DNA from: Serripes groenlandicus
Lineage: Eukaryota; Mollusca; Bivalvia; Cardiida; Cardiidae
Assembly: GCA_031761405.1 (NCBI GenBank)
Contig: JASEVX010000008.1
Span: 41,643,175 to 41,707,174 of the forward strand
DNA length: 64,000 nucleotides
Direction of reading: 5' to 3'
The translations under genes and the position numbers were made by a program. Below are positions 59,701 to 64,000 of the stretch, one piece after another. The notes below the pieces were generated by a model. That model saw nothing but the letters and a program-made list of their open reading frames with translations. It was not told the origin of the DNA and searched no databases. Every line of letters begins with the position of its first letter. Position 1 is the first letter of the stretch.

Positions 59701-62678
59701 GAAAACATAATGAAATAACTTCTAGCAAACATGCTACACTTGTAGGGATCAATAAATGTAGAGTTAGGATCTAAATAAATGAGAATTTTTCTTGGCAGAA
59801 TGAGCAAGCCAGACTGCAGTGAAATCATATGTTGCAAATGAAGAGCTAAACATTGTTACAAATTAAGTATTTCCCACATAAAGATGCATTTATCTGCAGA
59901 AGACCTTCTTTTGAAAACACATGTTTGAAATGGAGAAATATACTTTTGTCTACTTTGATAATCTTAAGTTGCACATTCACTGTTTTTTTTCTCCATAAAT
60001 GTTTTATTCAAAGAATTTGTCTATTGCGTGTTCCTTCGATATGGAGATAATAAAAAAGACAAAAAATGTCTCAAAGATGGCTCAAGTTTTTGTTAATTGG
60101 CTTAAGCAATGGCTCAAACATTTTTTCAGCCAGGGCCGACCCTGATATGCCATAAATATAATTATGTAAGTTATATTGTTGGTTTACGTGAGACATCTAA
60201 TTTTCTACTTGGTTATCACAACACTTTCCCTAAATCTTCAATTCAAATGGCATAATAAAAAGAAGAACTGTTTTGCCACTGGTTAAAATCTGTTTATTTG
60301 TTTGTATGGAGCTTTAATTAAGCCACTTTCAACAATTTTTGGTAATATAACAACGTTTCCAAGGTAAATTCCTAGTACATGTATAACTTGTCCATTTTTT
60401 CTGACTCCAGCCAGTCCAAATAATGCTTGCCCTACAAACCTGAGCACTAAGGTTGGAAAGCCATTACTACCATTTTTGTCTCACCCACGATAGTGGAGTG
60501 AGACATTGCAGTCACTTTTTCGGCGATGGCGGACACTTTTACAAATAACTATATCTCAGCAACCCCTGCTTATATTTTTCTGAAACTTTGTCACATGTAT
60601 TGTATGGTCATGGGACATCATTCAACGTCAACATTTTCAAGGTCAAGGTCATAAATTGGCAGAACTTGAACTTGGTTAGGTAACTTAAACTCAAAACTTA
60701 ACCTTGGTTATATCTCAGCAACCCCTGCTGGAATTTTTCTGAAACTTTGTCAGATGTATTGTTTGGTCATGGGACATCATTCAACGTCAAAATTATCAAG
60801 GTCAAGGTCATAATTTGGCAGAACTTGAACTTGGTTAGGTAACTTTACCTCAAAACTTAACCTTAGTTATATCTCAGCAACCCCTGCTGGAATTTTTCTG
60901 AAACTTTGTCAGATGTTTTGTTTGGTCATGGAACATCATTCAACGTCATAATTTGCCAGAACTTAACCTGGGTTAGGTAACTTAACATCAAAACTTAACC
61001 TTGGTTTTATCTCAGCAATCCCTGCTGGAATGTTTCTGAAACTTTGTCAGATTTATTGTTTGGTCATGGGACATCATTCAACTTAAACAATTTCAAGGTC
61101 AAGGTCTTAATTTGGCAGTACTTGACCTTGGTTAGGTAATTTAACCATGGTTATATCTCAGCAACCCCTCCTGGAATCTTTCTGAAATTTTGTCAGATGT
61201 GTTGTTGAGTCATGGGACATCATTCAAAGTCAACATGTTTACGGTCAAGGTCATGATTTGGCAGAACTTGACCTTAGTTAGGAAATTTAACCTAAAAAAT
61301 TAACCTTTGTTAACTTTGACTGTAGAGCCAACATTTTTCATTTAATCTTCATGAAAGTTTATCAAAACATTTGTTTCCATCATTCAACATCAAAATGACC
61401 AAGGGCAAGGTCAACGTTTGCCAAAACTAAACCTTGGTTATTTTTTACTGTAGAAGCCAACTTTTTCATTCATTGTTCATGAAAGTTTATCTGAACATTT
61501 ATCTCCATCAAATCTTGGTCAAATTCAAAACTAGGTCACTAGGTCAATTGTTAGTATAACTATGTGAACACTCAATAATTGTCTTTTGACATTCAATCTT
61601 CAGAAAATTTAATCACAACAATTGTCTCCATCAAATCTCGGTCAAGTTATATAGATTATCAAGTTAGATAACTCCTGCATTTTATGCAAGTTATGGCCCT
61701 TTTTTACTTACAAACTGTCTACGACCCTACCCAACTACAACACCTATGTAGAATATCAAGTTAGGTAACTCTATCCTGCATTTTATCATGCAAGTTATGG
61801 CCATTTTTTACTAAGAAATTTTGGTTAAAGTTTTGCGTGCAACTAAATTAAGAGTCCATATCTCAGTATTTACTTGATGCATTGCATTGAAACTTGATAC
61901 AACCCTACCCAGCTATCACACTTATGTAGATTATTAAGTTAGATAACTCTATCCTGCATTTTATGGAAGTTATGGCCCTTTTTTTACTTAGAAATTCTGG
62001 TTAAAGACCATCTCTTAGTTACTACTTGTTGCATTGCATTAAAACTTTATACAGCCCTTCCCAACCATCACACCTATGTAAACAATCAAGTTTGATTACT
62101 CTATCCAGCATTGTATGGCCCTTTTTGGACTTATTTCACATCTTAGAAATTATTTTTAAATGTTTGCGAGCAACTACATTAAGTGTCCATATCTTAGTAA
62201 CTACTTGATGCATTCCATTGAAATGTAATACAACCCTTCCTAGCCATCATCACCCTTTAAGAAATTGTGGTTAATATTTTCTCAGTAACTTAATGAAGCG
62301 GTGGAATAGTCAAGCGCGCTGTCCTCCGACAGCTCTTGTTTATTTAATCTTCATGAAAAGTTATTAGATCACATCTTGTTCAAGTTCTAAACTGGGTAAT
62401 GGGGTAGGTCAAACACTAGTTCACTAGGTCAAATGCCCTAGAAGGCGAGACACCCTCATCCCGAGGTCTTGTTTTTCTTTGGTATGAATTTGTTAGGGAA
62501 CCAACCTGTGACCACCTGGTTCCGCAAGGCTGATTATAAAAGGTGAAAAAGGTAGAAAGACCTGATGGGGCTCATTTGTTATTGATTGACATTTAATATT
62601 TTCAGGTTATTGGACATTGTTAATGGTTTAAAGAAATCATACATAATTTGGCAAGAAGTGATAGACAATGGCGCAAAG
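47321..62678 (+). CDS. Lysosomal beta-hexosaminidase (GH20), 5' 8 exons; C terminus beyond window
   Basis: Hydrolyses terminal beta-linked N-acetylhexosamine from glycoconjugates in the lysosome. Exons: 47321-47759, 49276-49391, 50138-50248, 52606-52707, 55059-55167, 56334-56538, 58575-58661, 62606-62678. All junctions are GT-AG and phase-consistent, giving 414 residues. Exon 1 has a signal peptide ([20 protein letters not shown]) and the N-terminal domain (WPMPQ, C-x2-L-x2-AF-x-RY). The catalytic barrel follows: [53 protein letters not shown], the catalytic pair D354-E355 in HLGGDEV, and IIWQEV. The closest match by memory is vertebrate HEXA/HEXB. ATG 47321 is chosen over an in-frame TTG 12 nt upstream. 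About 110 C-terminal residues should lie beyond 64000. Introns are loaded with MITEs, often just past the donor. HEXA versus HEXB type cannot be fixed from this part. Confidence 0.95.
47789..48031 (-). mobile_element. tRNA-derived SINE, Gly-like head
   Basis: On the minus strand: head TGGTTTAGTGGTAGAATG (A box) and GGGAGTTCACTCCCC (B box), body actgactggcgggtgtcagg, tail aacaattgttgaaagcgatg. It sits just inside hexosaminidase intron 1. Confidence 0.82.
48043..48273. mobile_element. piggyBac-like MITE, full length, inverted
   Basis: gaaccctttcaacctcatat at left and tatgagggaaagggttaa at right. Inner hairpin around ggaaattgcacaaaacgtgc. Intron 1. Confidence 0.85.
48286..48375. mobile_element. 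piggyBac-like MITE fragment split by a 33-nt palindrome
   Basis: aagcctttcccaaatgcaga, then the direct repeat GCCTAT at 48316-48321 and 48355-48360, flanking the palindrome 48322-48354 (16-bp arms, one mismatch). The MITE motif then resumes: gcagcagcagatg. Confidence 0.7.
48376..49275. other. Intron 1, remainder
   Basis: Contains a diverged MITE at about 48970-49215 (ttcccacatatgacacacct, ctgctggagatatgtc). Otherwise plain AT-rich intron. Confidence 0.55.
49276..49391 (+). CDS. Hexosaminidase exon 2
   Basis: Acceptor AATTATTCCAG, donor GGA|GTAAGT. Encodes [20 protein letters not shown] then [11 protein letters not shown], a GH20 family signature. Confidence 0.95.
49392..50137. other. Intron 2, no recognised feature
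   Basis: The one sizeable intron here in which I see no MITE, SINE or rolling-circle-like piece. Confidence 0.55.
50138..50248 (+). CDS. Hexosaminidase exon 3
   Basis: Acceptor CAACTTTTTCCAG, donor TTG|GTAAGT; 37 codons. Contains [17 protein letters not shown], including the substrate-contacting Arg of HRG. Confidence 0.95.
50405..50578. mobile_element. piggyBac-like MITE, diverged
   Basis: tcttttcacaactgtagaca, catctgcagcaaaagac and tacatgtgggaaaagggttt. Contains a small duplication of acttctgaagctatta. Intron 3. Confidence 0.6.
50613..51755. mobile_element. 1.14-kb non-autonomous hAT element
   Basis: TIRs TAGGGATGGGAAC and its inverse ttctcatcccta. 8-bp direct repeats GTAACAAC at 50605-50612 and 51756-51763. 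Subterminal gaatattcgaatattcg blocks at both ends; no transposase frame. A palindromic insert with ends ttaacccattacttc and gaagtaatgggat lies inside at about 51156-51294. Confidence 0.9.
51841..52030. repeat. 95-bp recent tandem duplication
   Basis: 51841-51935 and 51936-52030 differ at only a couple of positions (tattttgg/tattgtgg, accggc/accagc). Intron 3. Confidence 0.9.
52060..52535. mobile_element. Two MITE pieces and a diverged SINE
   Basis: 52062-52205 and 52215-52363 are piggyBac-like pieces (ttaactctttccctcata; accctttcccacatacacca, ending tgtggtaaagggat). 52375-52535 (-) is a worn copy of the 47789 SINE (aggccattactaccattgtt, cctgggagtgaac). Confidence 0.6.
52606..52707 (+). CDS. 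Hexosaminidase exon 4
   Basis: Acceptor CTTTCATTCCAG, donor AAG|GTTTGT; 34 codons with [17 protein letters not shown] full-length MITE begins 20 bp past the exon end. Confidence 0.95.
52728..52931. mobile_element. piggyBac-like MITE, 20 bp past exon 4
   Basis: TTAACCCTTTCCCTCATA at left, tataaggcaaagggttaa at right. Part of the inner arm is deleted (aaaaaggagattttgtgc). Confidence 0.87.
52968..53182 (+). mobile_element. tRNA-derived SINE, mosaic of two types
   Basis: The head (GGCCAAGTGGCTAGC, GTTTGATCCCC) matches the 17752 and 18735 SINEs. The tail (cttgatataact, ggaaatggtgtaaaatcc) matches the V-like tail of the 7535 type. Confidence 0.75.
53183..53350. mobile_element. piggyBac-like MITE, diverged
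   Basis: ccttttcccacatacaccaa, atgcagcagatgac, right arm cttttgctgcaggtgtgatg. Confidence 0.6.
53528..54592 (-). mobile_element. Family D rolling-circle-like element, 5' truncated
   Basis: Minus-strand 3' end: CTTCGAATAGTCAAGCTAAAA. Core of about five units of about 175 bp (ggttaaagttttagggcaag, cacttgtgttagggct, gctgaagatgctga). Its 5' end is replaced by the next element. Confidence 0.75.
54593..54983 (-). mobile_element. Family D rolling-circle-like element, both ends present
   Basis: Minus strand: 5' AACAAGAGCTGTCGGAGGAC, AGCGCGCTCGAC; 3' CTTCGACTAGTCGAGCTAAAA. The 5' GCTCGAC and 3' GTCGAGC are inverses. Under one full core unit. Confidence 0.82.
55059..55167 (+). CDS. Hexosaminidase exon 5
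   Basis: Acceptor CTATTTATTCAG, donor CCAG|GTTGGT. Encodes [20 protein letters not shown] and [21 protein letters not shown] begins only 9 bp past the exon end. Confidence 0.95.
55177..55405. mobile_element. piggyBac-like MITE, 9 bp past exon 5
   Basis: TTAACTCTTTCCCTCATA and tatgagggaaagtgttaa. Full length, inverted relative to the exon 4 and exon 7 copies. Confidence 0.87.
55406..56333. other. Intron 5, remainder
   Basis: Holds a SINE trace near 55548-55640 (actgactggtgaactggtgt) and a worn MITE at 55964-56165 (ttaaccctttcccacataca; inner hairpin attgctcattatgagcaatt). Confidence 0.55.
56334..56538 (+). CDS. Hexosaminidase exon 6 (catalytic)
   Basis: Acceptor TGTTTCTTTCAG, donor TGCTG|GTAAGT. 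Carries [18 protein letters not shown] and the catalytic Asp-Glu pair of HLGGDEV. A MITE begins 30 bp past the exon end. Confidence 0.96.
56569..56806. mobile_element. piggyBac-like MITE, 30 bp past exon 6
   Basis: TTAACCCTTTACCACATT and ggataatggttaa; inner hairpin gaaattgctcatcatgagca. Confidence 0.75.
56812..57039. mobile_element. piggyBac-like MITE, full length
   Basis: TTAACCCTTTCCCTCATA and TATGAGGGAAAGGGTTAA: perfect 18-nt ends. It lies 5 bp after the previous copy. Confidence 0.9.
57106..58436 (-). mobile_element. Family A element, minus strand, 3' degraded
   Basis: Minus-strand 5' end: AAGAGGGCCTAGATGGCC, CTAACGTGATCTCCTGAGT. Core units match 11063-12195 and 22486-24238 inverted (ttcagaattctggtttccat, aggaatgttactttgg). 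The 3' end is only ttttagcttc. Confidence 0.7.
58437..58507. mobile_element. piggyBac-like MITE, right half
   Basis: cacaatgttatcaaatgtct, ctgcttcagatgtatc, gtgggaaagggttaa. Confidence 0.65.
58575..58661 (+). CDS. Hexosaminidase exon 7
   Basis: Acceptor TTTTCCTGTAG, donor CAAAA|GTAAGT. Encodes [20 protein letters not shown] then KLEQYYMQ. A full-length MITE begins 16 bp past the exon end. Confidence 0.94.
58678..58907. mobile_element. piggyBac-like MITE, 16 bp past exon 7
   Basis: TTAACCCTTTCCCTCATA and TATGAGGGAAAGGGTTAA; 230 bp, intact TIRs and inner arms around gaaattgcacg. Confidence 0.92.
58978..60144. mobile_element. 1.17-kb hAT-like element (tentative)
   Basis: CAGGGCTCGCGCTG at left and cagccagggccgaccctg at right (inverse CAGGGTCGGCCCTG). 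Both ends carry inverted gtggctcaagc/gatggctcaag blocks. The flanks share ATATG, but an 8-bp duplication is not clear. No transposase frame. A MITE-like piece (about 59865-60040) lies inside. Confidence 0.6.
60360..62535 (-). mobile_element. SINE split by a family E element
   Basis: 60360-60477 (ggaaagccattactaccatt) and 62475-62535 (ctttggtatgaatttgtta, gtgaccacctggttccg) are two halves of a worn Gly-head SINE. The phrase is continuous in the copies at 47940 and 52435. Confidence 0.7.
60474..62474 (-). mobile_element. Family E rolling-circle-like element, with family D piece
   Basis: Minus strand: 5' AACAAGACCTCGGGATGAGG, GTGTCTCGCC; 3' CCACTATCGTGGGTGAGAC then AAAA. Core of four to five units of about 170 bp at 60530-61300 (tatatctcagcaacccctgc, aaggtcaaggtcataa). 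61600-62342 is a different core ending in the family D 5' hairpin (agcgcgctgtcctccgacag), a nested or recombined element. Confidence 0.78.
62606..62678 (+). CDS. Hexosaminidase exon 8 (last in window)
   Basis: Acceptor TAATATTTTCAG, donor AAAG|GTATGT. Encodes [20 protein letters not shown] then NGAK. Ends in phase 0, so the gene continues past 64000. Confidence 0.93.
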
Positions 62679-64000
62679 GTATGTAACTTGGCAATTTCAC
62701 ATGCCTCTTCCAATGCCTCTGCAGCACATGTCTTTTGAAAACATTGTTGAAAAATGAGAAATTCTTCATAATAAGTAATTTCTCCATTTACCAAAATGTT
62801 TCAACTGAATTCATCAATTTATTTTTCATTTGTAGAGGTTTACCATGTTTTTAAGCTGTTTTTTTTTAAAGTCATCTGCTGCAGATTTTTCACATTTCTT
62901 GATGTTATAGGAATCTGCCATGGCCTAGTCGAAGACCTGTTTTTGATCCATATTGCGACTGTCATGGTGAAGTGTGATGTACATTTTCTACTCTAGAACT
63001 AGTAATCCACCCAGGAATCCAAGATAAATAAACTGATACCATGCTTGTTAATGAAAAGTTGAGTGGCACTCAAGAAAAAACAAATTGCAAAGTGATGATC
63101 CAAATCAGTCTGCATCTTGTTATAAAAGGAAATATGTATCACCTCTTTTAACCCTTTCCAACATACAACAAACCTGCAGCAGACGACTTTGAATACATAG
63201 TGACAAAAAACCTGAAAAATCTCCATAGCTTACTTGTTAAATAAAGTTGAAAACATTGTGGCCAAAAGAGAAATTGCTCATCATGAGCAATTTCACCTTT
63301 GGCCACAATGTTTTCAAAAGTGTCTGCTGCTGTTGTATCAAAATGCGTCTGCAGGTGGGAAAGGGCTATACCATATTGGAGATACTGTGTTAACATGTAG
63401 AGCTCAATTGGTGAAAATACAGGCTTTTCGATAAGGGATATTATGCTCATATCCTGGGTTGGTCATGCATTTTTGCTAACAAATAACCTACGATATTGTC
63501 TTCCATCAATGGTTTAAAAGTCTATAATGAAAGTTACTCATTGCTAAGGTAGAATATTGTGTGTAGTGCTAGAGAGCTAGAGATTCAGAAAGACATGGAC
63601 ATGTGATTTGGCCAAAATGATATAATTGAAATCATGTTGAAAAAAGCATTAATCTCCAATCTATCAATCAAGTGGAAAATACAGAATACATCTGAAACGA
63701 TCTGGAAATCTTGATGAAAGAAAAATGATAATATTTAACCCTTTCCCACATAAAGATGAATTTTTGACGCATCTGCTGCAGCTGCAGATTTGTTGTATGT
63801 AGGAAAGGAAGGGTTAAACAGATAAGAAAACTAAACTTGATGCTCTATAAACAAAATATTGAATTTACCATTAATTGTTTTCCTGATGCAGAAGACATTT
63901 GTTGGAACCACACATTCAAAGAGTTCAAAATTCAAAATTTATCTTTTTCTTGCAATGCTTTCAACTCACTTTTCTGTATTATTGTATTATATCTTTGCTC
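62679..64000. other. Start of hexosaminidase intron 8, to window end
   Basis: Three MITEs: a worn copy starting within about 20 bp of the donor (about 62693-62895, tctgcagcacatgtcttt), a good copy at 63148-63368 with inner hairpin gaaattgctcatcatgagca, and a minimal one at 63735-63817. No further hexosaminidase exon is visible. Confidence 0.7.
63735..63817. mobile_element. Minimal 83-bp piggyBac-like MITE
   Basis: TTAACCCTTTCCCACATA to aggaaaggaagggttaa with only ctgctgcagctgcag between. Both TIRs are present and the internal part is deleted. Confidence 0.8.

Noticed and set aside
62679..64000. Search for hexosaminidase exon 9 inside the window
   Set aside because: No segment resembles the conserved C-terminal barrel or follows an acceptor in phase 0; only MITEs and plain intron are seen.

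Overview
The window looks like nuclear DNA from a bivalve mollusc. It is AT-rich and gene-poor, the genes have GT-AG introns, and it is packed with interspersed repeats of the kinds known from bivalves: tRNA-derived SINEs with a V-like 3' tail, and rolling-circle-like elements with 130-190 bp tandem cores. No gene identifies the species, so the assignment rests on repeat style. There are no operons, rRNA genes or CRISPR arrays.

Layout. (1) 1-3470 is a 35-37 bp minisatellite. (2) 4176-8836 (-) is a four-exon gene for a small secreted cysteine-rich protein, found by splice-site and phase matching because its exons are short. (3) 10.0-37.4 kb is a thicket of nested rolling-circle-like elements. 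A THAP zinc-finger gene (-) is threaded through it, with exons at 38172-37879, 30499-30360 and 22277-19745; the last is a single 2.5-kb exon. (4) 38956-43718 (-) is the broken relic of a THAP plus Harbinger-type (DDE_Tnp_4) transposase gene. Its one intron holds TIR elements that themselves hold hAT and piggyBac-like MITEs. (5) 43843-47206 is a large inverted repeat whose arms contain a 22-bp minisatellite. (6) 47321 to beyond the window end (+) is a lysosomal beta-hexosaminidase (GH20) gene. Eight exons (414 residues) are visible and the C-terminal exons lie outside.

Two repeat systems dominate. One is a MITE family with TTAA target sites and CCCTTTCCC ends, like piggyBac, with about 25 copies or pieces. 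Copies sit within about 30 bp downstream of 7 of the 14 splice donors that can be placed. The other is a set of at least five families with unrelated sequence but one shared grammar: ACAAGAG, a short hairpin, a subterminal motif, tandem core repeats, a GACGGACGACGGAC-like tract, then the inverted subterminal motif in a 3' hairpin followed by TAAAA or AAAA. This fits non-autonomous Helentron/HINE ('pearl'-like) elements.

The host genes have no evident functional link. The hexosaminidase promoter has two CACGTG boxes in CLEAR-like context just upstream of the ATG, as expected for a TFEB-type lysosomal target. The THAP protein looks like a nuclear regulator: DNA-binding finger, basic linker, acidic tail and four SUMO-consensus sites.
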